A stretch of DNA of 57,258 nucleotides. Source: JBPOJN01 sp052033505. GTDB lineage: Bacteria; UBA10199; JACPAL01; GCA-016699445. Position numbers and translations under genes: made by a program. A model generated the notes under the pieces. The model saw only the letters and a list, made by a program, of their open reading frames with translations, was not told where the DNA came from and did not search any database. Below are positions 32,428 through 41,297 of the stretch, piece after piece (the stretch's first letter is position 1; each line of letters opens with the position of its first letter). The DNA is taken from NCBI GenBank assembly GCA_052033505.1, contig JBPOJN010000086.1, positions 1 to 57,258 on the forward strand. Reading direction: 5' to 3'.

Positions 32428-34011
32428 ATGAAAACCGATTTCCTCGTCATCGGCTCCGGTATCGCGGGCTTAAGCTTCGCCCTTCAGGTCGCGAAGCACG
32501 GCACCGTCACCATCGTCACGAAGAAAAATAAAGCCGACTCGAACACGAACTACGCCCAGGGCGGCATCGCAGCGGTGCTCTCGTCTTTGGAGGACGCTGA
32601 TTCGCTCGAAGCCCATGTGCAGGACACGCTGAAGGCCGGCTACGGACTCTGTCACGAAGACGTGGTGCGAAACGTGATTTCCGAAGGACCGGCGGCGATC
32701 CAGAGGCTTTTGGATTGGGGAGTGCGTTTCTCGAAAAATAAGAAAAACGAATTCGACCTCACGCGCGAAGGCGGGCACAGCCAGCGGCGCGTCCTGCACT
32801 TCCAGGACACGACCGGAGCCGAGATCGAACGCGCCTTACTAGACGCCATCCGAAAAGAACCCAACATCCGCATCTTGGAACATTTCTTTGCAATCGACCT
32901 GATCACGAATCGGAAGCACCTTAAAAGCAGTAATGACAGTCCACGGTGCCTCGGCGCTTATGTACTGGACCAAAAAACGGGCGTCGTCGAAACCATCGCG
33001 GCCTCGGTCACGCTGCTCGCCACGGGAGGCGCCGGAAAAGTCTATCTCTACACGTCAAACCCCGACATCGCGACCGGCGATGGCATGGCCATGGCCTACC
33101 GCGCGGGGGCGCGCATGGCGAATCTGGAATTCGTACAATTCCATCCGACCTGCCTTTTTCATCCCGAGGCCAAATCGTTTTTGATCACGGAGGCCGCGCG
33201 CGGGGAAGGCGGCATTTTGCGCCTACAGAACGGCGAAACTTTCATGGAAAAATACCATCCCATGAAAGAACTCGCCCCACGAGACGTCGTGGCTCGGGCG
33301 ATCGACGCGGAGCTTAAAAAAACGGGCCAGGAATACGCCCTGCTCGACCTGACGCACAAGCCGGCGGCTTTCATCAAAGAACACTTCCCCGCGATCTACG
33401 AAAAATGCCTTTCCTACGGCATCGACATCACGAAGCGGCCCATCCCGGTCGTCCCCGCGGCCCATTATTTCTGCGGGGGCGTGCTGACAGACCTCAACGG
33501 CCGCACGGATTTGCAAGGCCTCTATGCCGTTGGAGAAGTCGCCTGTACGGGACTTCACGGCGCGAACCGCTTGGCATCAAATTCACTCCTCGAAGCCGCG
33601 GTCTATGCCGACCGCGCGGCGAAATCCGCATCAGAAGAAAATAAGAAAACGGCACCACCGTCAAAATTACCGGATTGGAATTACGGCACTGCGGTTGACA
33701 GCGACGAAAACGTGGTCATCGCGCAAAACTGGGACGAGATCCGCCGCACGATGTGGAACTACGTCGGCATCGTGCGCTCGGACAAACGGCTTTTGCGCGC
33801 GAGGCACCGCATCGATCTTTTGAAAGAGGAAATTCAGCAATTTTACTGGAACTTCAAAGTCACCGGCGACCTACTCGAACTCCGCAACATCGCCACCGTG
33901 GCCGATCTGATTATTACCTGCGCCTTAAAACGCAAAGAGAGCCGGGGATTGCATTTCAATATCGATTATCCCGAGACGAAGGAAGAGTTTCTCGACGATA
34001 CCGTGGTTTAA
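32428..34011 (+). CDS. nadB: L-aspartate oxidase
   Basis: NadB oxidises L-aspartate to iminoaspartate, the first step of NAD synthesis. The 527-residue flavoprotein shows the FAD site GSGIAGLSFA, ADSNTNYAQGGIAAV, the catalytic region REGGHSQRRVLHFQDTTGAEIERAL, LEFVQFHPTCLF, and VGEVACTGLHGANRLASNSLLEA. The C-terminal helical domain is present. It begins directly at the toxin stop codon, so it is probably co-transcribed with the toxin-antitoxin pair. It ends in a four-base TTAA shared with the stop of the convergent permease gene. nadA and nadC are not in the window. Confidence 0.95.
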   Translation: MKTDFLVIGSGIAGLSFALQVAKHGTVTIVTKKNKADSNTNYAQGGIAAVLSSLEDADSLEAHVQDTLKAGYGLCHEDVVRNVISEGPAAIQRLLDWGVRFSKNKKNEFDLTREGGHSQRRVLHFQDTTGAEIERALLDAIRKEPNIRILEHFFAIDLITNRKHLKSSNDSPRCLGAYVLDQKTGVVETIAASVTLLATGGAGKVYLYTSNPDIATGDGMAMAYRAGARMANLEFVQFHPTCLFHPEAKSFLITEAARGEGGILRLQNGETFMEKYHPMKELAPRDVVARAIDAELKKTGQEYALLDLTHKPAAFIKEHFPAIYEKCLSYGIDITKRPIPVVPAAHYFCGGVLTDLNGRTDLQGLYAVGEVACTGLHGANRLASNSLLEAAVYADRAAKSASEENKKTAPPSKLPDWNYGTAVDSDENVVIAQNWDEIRRTMWNYVGIVRSDKRLLRARHRIDLLKEEIQQFYWNFKVTGDLLELRNIATVADLIITCALKRKESRGLHFNIDYPETKEEFLDDTVV

Positions 34012-35279
34012 ACGTAGCCTAAAGCTTCGACTATCTTGAACTTCACGGTGCGATACGCAGGCAAAAAGGATGAAACGACGGAAGAAAGAAAAGCGATCAA
34101 AAAAGCCTGTATCACCAGAGACGGCGTCAGAGTCACCATGGCGAGATAGGACGTAGTTCCTTGTGGCGGCGGTGGCATTTCAATGCCTATGGCCGAGATC
34201 AGATGCGCCAATCCCCAGCCCAAAGAAATTCCCAACCCTCCCCCTAAAATCCCTAAAAAAGCGGACTCCATCAGAATAACCGCCAATATCGCGCTGCGAC
34301 TGTTCCCCATAGCCATCATGGTGCCGAATTCCTTGATGCGCTCCATCAAAGACATGTTGACCGTGTTTCCGATGCTGAAAAAGAAAACGACACAGAAAAC
34401 GACCAAGATAACGAGATAAATCTTATCAAGCAGGGCTTTGCTTTGTTTGTAATAATCCCCCAACTCTACCCAGGTCCTTATCTCGACCGGGATTTTCAAT
34501 GCGGCGAAACGTTCCCGTAAAGCAGTCCTTACTTTTTCGGTATCTTCATCCCGGTATAAAAGGACCTGGAAGGAATGTATCTTGTTATCCGCACCCAAGA
34601 TTTTTTGCGCCGCGGATAGGTTGATTTTCATGGAGCGATCGTCGGCTTCTTTGATGATCGTTTGAAAGGTTCCGATGATACGAAAAGGACCGCCATCGAT
34701 AGCTCCCTCTTCACGAGTCGTCAGGAAAGTCACGTTATCGCCGACTTTGAGATTTAACGCTGTCATCAAGCCATGCCCCAAAAGCGCACCGCTCTCATCC
34801 TTGGGCTCTAGAGCGCGGCCTTCCACGATTTGGATCGAAGGGATTTTGGAGTTTTCGGCCTTCGAAGATCCCATCCGTTTTTCCAGATCCGGATCCGTCC
34901 CGGTCACTAAGACGGCCACGCTGGCCTTGTCAGAACTCGCCATACCCGCAAGTTTAAGCCGTGGCACCTCGTAAGCCACGCCCGGCGTGGATTCGATCTC
35001 GCGGCCAACCGCGGCCGGATCTTTCATGAGATATTCGAGCGGAGCGCGGGAGCCGTATTGATAGTAATCAGGGGCATTCACCTGCAGGTGGCCCGTCTGG
35101 CTATGGACGAACTGATCACGAAAGCCGTCCATGATGCTTATGAAGAAACCTCCGATGACCATCATGCCCGCGCAGCCGAAGGCAAGAACGCCTAAGGTCA
35201 AAAATGTCCGCCGGCGGTTCCTGAAAATATTACGCCAGGAAATATGAATAAGACGTCTAAGCGTCGACCAGGAGGGCAT
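34008..35279 (-). CDS. FtsX/MacB-type ABC transporter permease
   Basis: The 423-residue protein has the plan of LolC/LolE or MacB permeases. One membrane segment lies near the N-terminus (about 24-50), a large periplasmic domain follows, and three membrane segments occupy the last 150 residues (about 285-310, 335-360 and 385-410). The segment IGNTVNMSLMERIKEFGTMMAMG is the usual cytoplasmic coupling signature. Such permeases move lipoproteins or lipids, or pump substrates, with a separate ATPase. No ATPase gene is adjacent. It is the third gene behind the AMP-ligase/acyltransferase fusion and the HAD hydrolase, which suggests a lipid substrate. Confidence 0.85.
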   Translation of the reverse strand: MPSWSTLRRLIHISWRNIFRNRRRTFLTLGVLAFGCAGMMVIGGFFISIMDGFRDQFVHSQTGHLQVNAPDYYQYGSRAPLEYLMKDPAAVGREIESTPGVAYEVPRLKLAGMASSDKASVAVLVTGTDPDLEKRMGSSKAENSKIPSIQIVEGRALEPKDESGALLGHGLMTALNLKVGDNVTFLTTREEGAIDGGPFRIIGTFQTIIKEADDRSMKINLSAAQKILGADNKIHSFQVLLYRDEDTEKVRTALRERFAALKIPVEIRTWVELGDYYKQSKALLDKIYLVILVVFCVVFFFSIGNTVNMSLMERIKEFGTMMAMGNSRSAILAVILMESAFLGILGGGLGISLGWGLAHLISAIGIEMPPPPQGTTSYLAMVTLTPSLVIQAFLIAFLSSVVSSFLPAYRTVKFKIVEALGYV

Positions 35280-35296
35280 CTTAAGGATCCTATAAA

Positions 35297-35959
35297 TTAA
35301 TTTTCGAGGACATCCCAGCCATTTTTCTGCGCGATCAAACGGAGTCTTTTGGCCGGACGTACGGCAACGGGATGGCCTACCAAGGAAAGAAGCGGCATAT
35401 CCGACTCACTGTCGGCGTAAGCGAAACTCTCAGAAAGGTCCAAAGACTCACGGCGAGCGAACTCACAAACCAGGCGAGCTTTTTCCTCTCCGATCACGGG
35501 CTTGGTCGACAATCGACCCGAAAAACTTTCTTCCTCTTCTTCCAAGCGCGCACACAGGACGGAATCCGCCCCCACGTGGCGGGCCAAAGGTTCCAAAATG
35601 AAATCCAGGGATCCACTGACCAGCAAAATACGGTCCCCTTGCTCACGATGACGGCGCAGGCGTTCGACCGTCCCGTTGATCAATTTACGCTTTAAGACCT
35701 CCTCGAAACACAAACTCGCCAGCGCCTTCATCTCTTTAGCGGAAAGGCCCCGATAAGAACGGTAGAAACGGTCATTAAATATCGAACGATCCCGACGGTC
35801 GAGCAGCAACCAATACGGAACGGACAAGACGACTTTCGCCAGTCGCCACGTCCGAGCCCACCGCGATCCTGCGCGCTTGATCAAGAACAGATAATAATCG
35901 ACGATATCGGAACGGACCAGCGTCCCATCGACATCAAAGATGGCTGCTTTCTGATTCAT
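35297..35959 (-). CDS. HAD-IB family hydrolase, possible lipid phosphatase
   Basis: The 220-residue phosphatase-like protein has motif I FDVDGTLV (nucleophile D9, acid D11), motif II LLVSGSLDF, a Lys in the KPVIGEEKARLV region, and motif IV ADSESDMPLL. This is the SerB-like IB subclass. ATG 35959 follows AAAGGTTTGTGT; an upstream ATG at 35989 is possible. The gene overlaps the end of the AMP-ligase/ACP/PlsC fusion by 26 bases. HAD-IB domains occur beside or fused to PlsC in other bacteria, where they are thought to dephosphorylate lysophosphatidate or phosphatidate. That role is an inference here. Confidence 0.85.
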   Translation of the reverse strand: MNQKAAIFDVDGTLVRSDIVDYYLFLIKRAGSRWARTWRLAKVVLSVPYWLLLDRRDRSIFNDRFYRSYRGLSAKEMKALASLCFEEVLKRKLINGTVERLRRHREQGDRILLVSGSLDFILEPLARHVGADSVLCARLEEEEESFSGRLSTKPVIGEEKARLVCEFARRESLDLSESFAYADSESDMPLLSLVGHPVAVRPAKRLRLIAQKNGWDVLEN

Positions 35960-38843
35960 ACACAAACCTTTCGGCGATACTGGATTCATTGGGGCTTAAT
36001 GCCATTTTGTTTTCAGAGGTTTTTCCGAGCCGCGGAGGCAAAGAAACTTGGGATTTCGCCGCCCTTTCGATTGAAGAGAGATTGTCGAGCACTTCCTTTT
36101 CCTGCAACAGGCAATCCTTCAAGAAACGGACACTCTTTTCCAAACGATCAGTCAGCCGGTGGGCGTCTTCCTGGACAAGCTTCGCGGTCTCACCGTGTTT
36201 TGCTTCGGCACGGATCGGCTGGCCGATCACGACCGTAATTTTATGTCGCGATTTGGGATAAGAAGCGTCTTTGGGCCAAAATTCATGAGCCCCTTCAATA
36301 TACACGGGCACAATGGGACATTGAACGTAGTCGGCGAGGATCGCGGCGCCTTCCTTAAAAGGTAACAATTCGCCATCCGGACTGCGCGTGCCTTCGGGAT
36401 GTATCAAGAGAACATGACCGCTCTTAAGGACCTGGGCCCCGACCTGCAGGACTTCGCTCGAGACTTTTTTTCGGTCAATCGGGATCACTCGCGCCAACTT
36501 CGCGATCAAGCGCGTGCCGAGCTTGTCGAAAAACTCTTTAGCGCCCACGACCGCCATCCGGTCGCGTATGCCGCGCGGTAAAAAAGCCGCGACAAAGAGA
36601 TTATCCAAATAGCATTCATGATTCGGCGCGAGGATAAAGGCCCCGTCACGTGGCAGATTTTCCAGACCGCGGACTTCGATACCGAGCCATTTGCGAAACG
36701 CGAACCTCGAAATCGCCAAAAAGAGACGGCGCGCCAGCGGGTGTTGTTTGAGGACTTTCGAAGCCTTGCGTCCGGATTCTAACTCGTTTTCGCCCAAAAT
36801 CTCGTTCCAACTACCCAGATGCGATCCCTCGTGTTTGATTTCGGAAATGGCCATTTGTAGGTGTTTTTCGAAATCGGGAAGTTCTTTGAGGTAAGACATC
36901 ACGGCATGCACGTCGCGGCGCTCGTGCATCACCGCATCCTGGACTTGGATCCCGAACGTCTTCTGCACCGTCGCCCAAAATTCGATCAAGGTCAGAGAGT
37001 CCAAACCCAAATCCAGCTCGAAAGAGCTGTCCTCGGAAATTTCCGTGCCGCGCGGTAGGAATGCGGATAGGATTTTCGTGATGACCTTAGCCAAAGGATC
37101 GTGTGTGAACGCGTCGTTCCTAGATTTTTGCGATTTTTGCGCCGCCTTGGGCGCTTGATTCACCGACAGGAGCCATTCGTCGCGGACCAAGAATTTCCTC
37201 ACCTTCAAACTCGCGCTCCTCGGGAAAGGCTCGTGGGAAAACCCGATGCTCTTGGGTCTTTTATACTCGGGCAATAACTGCGCCGCTTTCGTCACTTCGG
37301 CCTTCAAGAAAGCCGCGACGTCCTCGTGCCCCGCTTTCAGCAACGCGTCCGTATCAGGAACGATCTGGATATGGACCAGTTCGCCGTGCTTTTTGTTTTT
37401 CAACGGAACCCCGAACACGCACAGCTCTTTGACGTAGGGCATGGAAGTAAAATGATGTTCTAGTTCGGCTGGATGGATATTTTTACCGTTAGGCGTAACG
37501 ATCAATTCTTTCAATCGTCCCGAAACATAGAGGAAACCATCCGAGTCGAGATGGCCCAAATCACCCGTGCAAAACCACCCTTCTTCATCGAGCACTTTTT
37601 CCGTCTCTTCGGCGTCCCGAAAATACCCTTTCATGACTCCGCGACCTTTCACCGTTATTTCTCCGACGCCGTTCTCCTGAGGATTCACGATACGGATGGA
37701 CGTATGAGGCATGGCCTTTCCGACCGTCCCCACGCGATGATAGAGGGGCGAGTTGCTGGTGATGGCCGGAGAGGTCTCGGTCAATCCGTAACCTTCCAAG
37801 ATCTGCACTCCCAGCGTATGGAAGAAACGGGCCAAACACGGATCGAGAGGGGCGCCGCCGCAAACGACGCGATTCCATCCGCCACCGAAATTATCGTGAA
37901 CTTTTCGAAAGATTTTTTTCTTCAGCCACTGACGGCGGAACCCACTTTCCCCGAAGCTCTGGGCTTCCCAGCGGCGCATGGCCTTTTGAAACCATTTGGG
38001 AGCTTGTTCGCCGATCTTCTTGCGGACAGAAAGCGCGATCTTTTCCAGGAAAACAGGAACGCAGATCAAACCTTCCGGGCGTATCTCGCGGAACGATTTC
38101 AGGAGCTTCTCGCCATCGAGTTTCGGGTAAAAAGCGACGGAAGCCCCCCCGCGGAAGATGACGGACAGAACCGCCATCAGCCCGAACATATGATAGAGCG
38201 GTAAAATTGTGATCCAGCGGGAATTTTCGGTGGCCGAAGCGGATCCGGACTGCGCGTTAGACAGGATATTGTCGTGAGTTAACATGACGCCCTTGGGTTT
38301 TCCCGTCGTCCCAGAAGTATAAATGATGACCGCAAGATTTTCCGGAATGGCCGGACCTTCTTCCTCCGCGCTTAAAACAGACGCCCCATTGTCGCTGGCA
38401 TTTTCCAGCTCCCGGATTCCATCGCCTAAAACGAAAACGAGACCGGGCCGGTTCATGACGAAATGCTTAAGGCGTTGCCCTTGATCCTTGAACGCCGCGC
38501 AGCTGGATTCGCTTAAGAAAGCAGCTTTAACACCAGCATGACTCATGAACCCCATCCAGTCTTGGGACGTCAAACGCGGGTCCAAAGGAACGACGACGAT
38601 ACCTTGGGAAAGGGCCGCAAAAAATACGGCCAACCATTCCCAGCGATTTTCCGAAATCAAGGCAATGCGATCTCCACGACGAATGCCGCAGTGAGTTAAT
38701 TTTTTGGCAAGAGCCTTCGATTCACGAAGTACTTTTCCATAGGAAACGTCCGAACGTTGATATTCTTCTGTGTATTGGTGGATCAGGGAGTGATCCTGGT
38801 ATCGTCTAGCAACCTCTTGAAAAGACTCGAACAAATTAGGCAT
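35934..38843 (-). CDS. AMP-ligase / acyl carrier / PlsC acyltransferase fusion
   Basis: The 969-residue protein joins three functions. Residues about 1-560 form an acyl-adenylate ligase, with P-loop YTSGTTGKPKG (175-185), GYGLTETSPA (351-360), and TGDLGHLDSDGFLYVSGR with the adenylation Asp. Residues about 583-655 form an acyl carrier domain with DLGLDSLT, where Ser616 would carry phosphopantetheine. Residues about 715-905 form a PlsC-type acyltransferase, with NHECYLD (741-747) and HPEGTRSPDGELLPFKEGAA. The enzyme could activate a fatty acid, load it on its own carrier and transfer it to a lipid acceptor. It resembles E. coli Aas in concept, but an internal carrier is added. ATG 38843 follows GGGAGATCTC. 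It heads an operon with the HAD hydrolase and permease. Confidence 0.92.
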   Translation of the reverse strand: MPNLFESFQEVARRYQDHSLIHQYTEEYQRSDVSYGKVLRESKALAKKLTHCGIRRGDRIALISENRWEWLAVFFAALSQGIVVVPLDPRLTSQDWMGFMSHAGVKAAFLSESSCAAFKDQGQRLKHFVMNRPGLVFVLGDGIRELENASDNGASVLSAEEEGPAIPENLAVIIYTSGTTGKPKGVMLTHDNILSNAQSGSASATENSRWITILPLYHMFGLMAVLSVIFRGGASVAFYPKLDGEKLLKSFREIRPEGLICVPVFLEKIALSVRKKIGEQAPKWFQKAMRRWEAQSFGESGFRRQWLKKKIFRKVHDNFGGGWNRVVCGGAPLDPCLARFFHTLGVQILEGYGLTETSPAITSNSPLYHRVGTVGKAMPHTSIRIVNPQENGVGEITVKGRGVMKGYFRDAEETEKVLDEEGWFCTGDLGHLDSDGFLYVSGRLKELIVTPNGKNIHPAELEHHFTSMPYVKELCVFGVPLKNKKHGELVHIQIVPDTDALLKAGHEDVAAFLKAEVTKAAQLLPEYKRPKSIGFSHEPFPRSASLKVRKFLVRDEWLLSVNQAPKAAQKSQKSRNDAFTHDPLAKVITKILSAFLPRGTEISEDSSFELDLGLDSLTLIEFWATVQKTFGIQVQDAVMHERRDVHAVMSYLKELPDFEKHLQMAISEIKHEGSHLGSWNEILGENELESGRKASKVLKQHPLARRLFLAISRFAFRKWLGIEVRGLENLPRDGAFILAPNHECYLDNLFVAAFLPRGIRDRMAVVGAKEFFDKLGTRLIAKLARVIPIDRKKVSSEVLQVGAQVLKSGHVLLIHPEGTRSPDGELLPFKEGAAILADYVQCPIVPVYIEGAHEFWPKDASYPKSRHKITVVIGQPIRAEAKHGETAKLVQEDAHRLTDRLEKSVRFLKDCLLQEKEVLDNLSSIERAAKSQVSLPPRLGKTSENKMALSPNESSIAERFVYESESSHL

Positions 38844-38966
38844 GAGATCTCCCTTTTCTGTCGTAGATAAGGACAACTGGGAACAGTTATATAGCAAAAA
38901 TTATCCAATTGTTAGTATATTTATTTGATAACACTCATTTTTCGGACCTAATACTCTTTAAGTTGC

Positions 38967-38986
38967 CAATATTAATAATAATATTG
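38967..38986. promoter_or_regulatory. Inverted repeat in AT-rich gap
   Basis: CAATATTA and TAATATTG form a perfect eight-base inverted repeat around ATAA, in a very AT-rich 228-base gap upstream of the ligase fusion. It looks like an operator. I see no gene in the gap (38844-39071). Confidence 0.4.
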
Positions 38987-39071
38987 AGGTTAAAAAACAC
39001 TCTGTTGAACAAAAAGGTGTCCCCGTGGGTAAAATTTTAGGGGAGTCATTTTAAACGGGATAATTTACCCT

Positions 39072-39638
39072 TTACCAAGACAGGGTCGATTTGGCGGGCA
39101 TACCGAGAAGTTTGAGGCGAAAAGGAGGGGCTAGAGGGCCCCTCTCTTTAAAACTGACTTTATAAAACCGGGACCACTGATCCAAATAAGGATAGGTCTC
39201 TCTTTCGAATTGCGTGACGGGGATTCGCTCGAAAATGGTGGCGGGAAGGACGCGGCCGTCGGACGTTTCCAAAGCCATCCTCCACAGGCCTTCATCCTTG
39301 CCGACGTCGGTCCATTTGGAAGAGCCCGCGTAAATGGAAACTAAAAATACCGCCTGACCGACTTCTTCGTCGTCACGAACGCGTTGATTGATGTCCTGAT
39401 CGGCCAACTCGAATCTTTCTTTCAAAAACTGACGGCGGGACATGCGCACTTCATCCGACAAGTAGGCAGCTTTCCACACAAGCCGTGCTTCGAAATTATC
39501 CATGACGAAGACGTTTTGAGAACGCGTCCATTTTTTTAAAATCCGCTCATACTCGGGCATCGACCAGGCGGGAGGCACAAATACGGCACTCAACATCAGA
39601 ATCAAGGCAGAGGCTTTCAAAAATCGATGAGTTCGCAT
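39072..39638 (-). CDS. Secreted protein of unknown function
   Basis: The 188-residue protein has a clear signal peptide (basic MRTHRFLK, hydrophobic ALILMLSAVF, cleavage expected after AWS). The mature part is charged and mixed helix/strand, with RRQFLKERFELADQDINQRV, GQAVFLVSIYAGSSKWTDVG, and a Pro-rich end. I do not recognise the family. It is transcribed divergently from the carrier-protein operon at 39774 and towards the ligase fusion, but 228 bases separate it from the latter. Confidence 0.65.
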   Translation of the reverse strand: MRTHRFLKASALILMLSAVFVPPAWSMPEYERILKKWTRSQNVFVMDNFEARLVWKAAYLSDEVRMSRRQFLKERFELADQDINQRVRDDEEVGQAVFLVSIYAGSSKWTDVGKDEGLWRMALETSDGRVLPATIFERIPVTQFERETYPYLDQWSRFYKVSFKERGPLAPPFRLKLLGMPAKSTLSW

Positions 39639-39690
39639 GGTTTTCGAATCTTTCTTTTAAGAATTTCTAGAGCACCAAAAAAGGAAACCG

Positions 39691-39718
39691 TTGACCATTT
39701 TGGATGAAACCTTATCAT
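39691..39718 (+). promoter_or_regulatory. Promoter of the carrier-protein operon
   Basis: TTGACC (39691-39696) and TATCAT (39713-39718), 16 bases apart, form a plausible sigma-70 promoter upstream of the gene at 39774, which has AAGGACAAACC before its ATG. Confidence 0.5.
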
Positions 39719-39773
39719 TCATCGATTATCAACAGATCATTTTTCGAAACCATTGCCATCATAAGGACAAACC

Positions 39774-40385
39774 ATGACCGAATTGCCCGCGCTTGCAAAA
39801 ACTCCCGAACCCGCGAAGACCTACTCCCAAAAAGCCTGTGACATCTGCCCCGAGGACCGCATCCAGATCGGGATCAATTTCTCCGAGATTCCGATGTGGC
39901 GGCAGCTGTTGGCCATACCTTTCATCTACGTACCGATCATCGTGACGATGCCGTTCACGGTTCTGGGATTGCTGTTCACGCGCTGGCACTTCCTCATCCT
40001 CGGCGCGAAAAACCTGAAAACCTACAAACACTTCCTCCCGAAGAAGTCCTCTTTCCGTTATCCGACGCGCGAAAGCTACATCACGATCGAGAAAAGCTCT
40101 TTTTGGAACCTTCACGTGCGCATCAAGGCGTTCTGGTATTTCAACTGCACTTGGTATTGCCCTTACAGCGTCGCCCTCTTCGAATACATGACCTACTTGG
40201 TCAAGGCCGTGGAAAATTGGTGGTGTCCCTTCTTCCACGAGAAAAAATCGGATTACGCCGACGCTCCAATGGACCGATCTTACTGGCACACGTACATGGG
40301 ATGGAAAAAGAAACTTCACAAAGACGACGAGGATTGCGCCATTTGGAACGATAAATCGTCTAAAATCAAAAAGGAGCCGTCATGA
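39774..40385 (+). CDS. Cys/Trp-rich membrane protein of unknown function
   Basis: The 203-residue protein opens the carrier-protein operon. It has one strong hydrophobic region (about 45-75, PFIYVPIIVTMPFTVLGLLF). The N-terminal ACDICPED has a CxxC pair, and an aromatic and Cys-rich centre includes FWYFNCTWYCPYS and ENWWCPFF. A basic tail follows. The Cys, His and Trp density could reflect metal or haem binding or a tight membrane-surface fold. The next gene (acyl carrier protein) overlaps by ATGA, so the two products should be made together. I do not recognise the family. Confidence 0.7.
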   Translation: MTELPALAKTPEPAKTYSQKACDICPEDRIQIGINFSEIPMWRQLLAIPFIYVPIIVTMPFTVLGLLFTRWHFLILGAKNLKTYKHFLPKKSSFRYPTRESYITIEKSSFWNLHVRIKAFWYFNCTWYCPYSVALFEYMTYLVKAVENWWCPFFHEKKSDYADAPMDRSYWHTYMGWKKKLHKDDEDCAIWNDKSSKIKKEPS

Positions 40386-40633
40386 ACCGAGGAGAAGCAT
40401 ACGAAAAGGTTGTTCAAATCCTAAGTCCCTTCGCCAAGAATAAAAAAGGATTGGAAACCATTTCCGATAAATCACGACTCACCCAGGATCTCGGCATCAA
40501 TTCGGCCCGGATGCTGGACATCGTCTCGGGCCTAGAAGAGACTTTCGGCGTCGAGATCGAGGACGAAGTGGCCGATCAAATGGATACGGTAGGCAAAATG
40601 GTCGAGCTTCTCCTCCCGAAAATACCCGCTTAA
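40382..40633 (+). CDS. Freestanding acyl carrier protein
   Basis: The 83-residue protein has the carrier fold. The phosphopantetheine site is LGINSARMLDIVSGLEETFG, with the Ser at about residue 42; the usual Asp before Ser is Asn. Helix III/IV is acidic (VEIEDEVADQMDTVGKMVELL). It overlaps the membrane protein gene by ATGA and is followed after three bases by a phosphopantetheinyl transferase, its probable activator. It is not the housekeeping AcpP, which normally has DSLD and sits in the fab cluster. Confidence 0.88.
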   Translation: MNRGEAYEKVVQILSPFAKNKKGLETISDKSRLTQDLGINSARMLDIVSGLEETFGVEIEDEVADQMDTVGKMVELLLPKIPA

Positions 40634-40636
40634 GAC

Positions 40637-41290
40637 ATGCTCTGCGTCGGCAATGACATCGTCGACTTGTCCTCGGAAGATGCCTCAGGAAAGCAAAACG
40701 ATATCCGTTTTCTGAAGAAAATACTGAACGCCGAAGAGTCTAAGGATTTCAACGAAGCCTCCGATAAATTTCGGGCTCTCTGGCAGCTTTGGACCGCCAA
40801 AGAAACAGGTTATAAGATCGGAAAGAAACTCAATGCCGACCTCGTCTTCTCTCCCAAAAAATTCAAGGTATCTTTGACCTCCGGACATGTCGCCTGGGAA
40901 GAAAACCTGGTTTACGTGCGCTGGGAGAAGCGCGCTGATTATCTTTACTGCATCGGAACGAACGCAAATACGCCTGAAGGCATCGAACGGTGTGTCTCTC
41001 AAATCGCCTTTTACGATCCGCTGCCTGAAGACGCAGAAGCTCAAGCGGGACGCGGTGACTTTTCGGATCGCGAGCAGGAATCCATTTTTTCGGGCGAGTC
41101 GGCAGCCGTCCGAAAGCTCGCCAAATCCCTCCTTTCGGAATCGGGGCTGACGAACGTCGAAATCGTCCGCCCGCCTTTAAAAGACCGCTTCGGTCCACCG
41201 CAGGTCTTTGCGAACGGATGTCTTTCATCGTATGATCTCAGCTTAAGCCATCATGGCCGTTATGTGGCGGCGGCCTTTATCAAAAAATGA
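40637..41290 (+). CDS. 4'-phosphopantetheinyl transferase, AcpS-like layout
   Basis: The 217-residue enzyme would attach phosphopantetheine to the carrier protein encoded just before it. GNDIVDL (5-11) supplies the metal-binding Asp, and WTAKETGYK (52-60) the KE pair of the active site. A C-terminal RFGPPQVF...LSLSHHGRYVAAAF segment corresponds to the end of AcpS. The order of motifs is AcpS-like, but the protein is nearly twice the length of AcpS, because about 80 residues with no clear homology lie between the KE motif and the end. Sfp-type members have a different order. Three bases separate it from the carrier gene. Confidence 0.82.
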   Translation: MLCVGNDIVDLSSEDASGKQNDIRFLKKILNAEESKDFNEASDKFRALWQLWTAKETGYKIGKKLNADLVFSPKKFKVSLTSGHVAWEENLVYVRWEKRADYLYCIGTNANTPEGIERCVSQIAFYDPLPEDAEAQAGRGDFSDREQESIFSGESAAVRKLAKSLLSESGLTNVEIVRPPLKDRFGPPQVFANGCLSSYDLSLSHHGRYVAAAFIKK

Positions 41291-41297
41291 ATTTCTC

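Noticed and set aside
39027..39070. Inverted repeat GGGTAAA/TTTACCC after the secreted protein gene
   Set aside because: The loop is about 30 bases and no U-run follows, so I do not call it a terminator.
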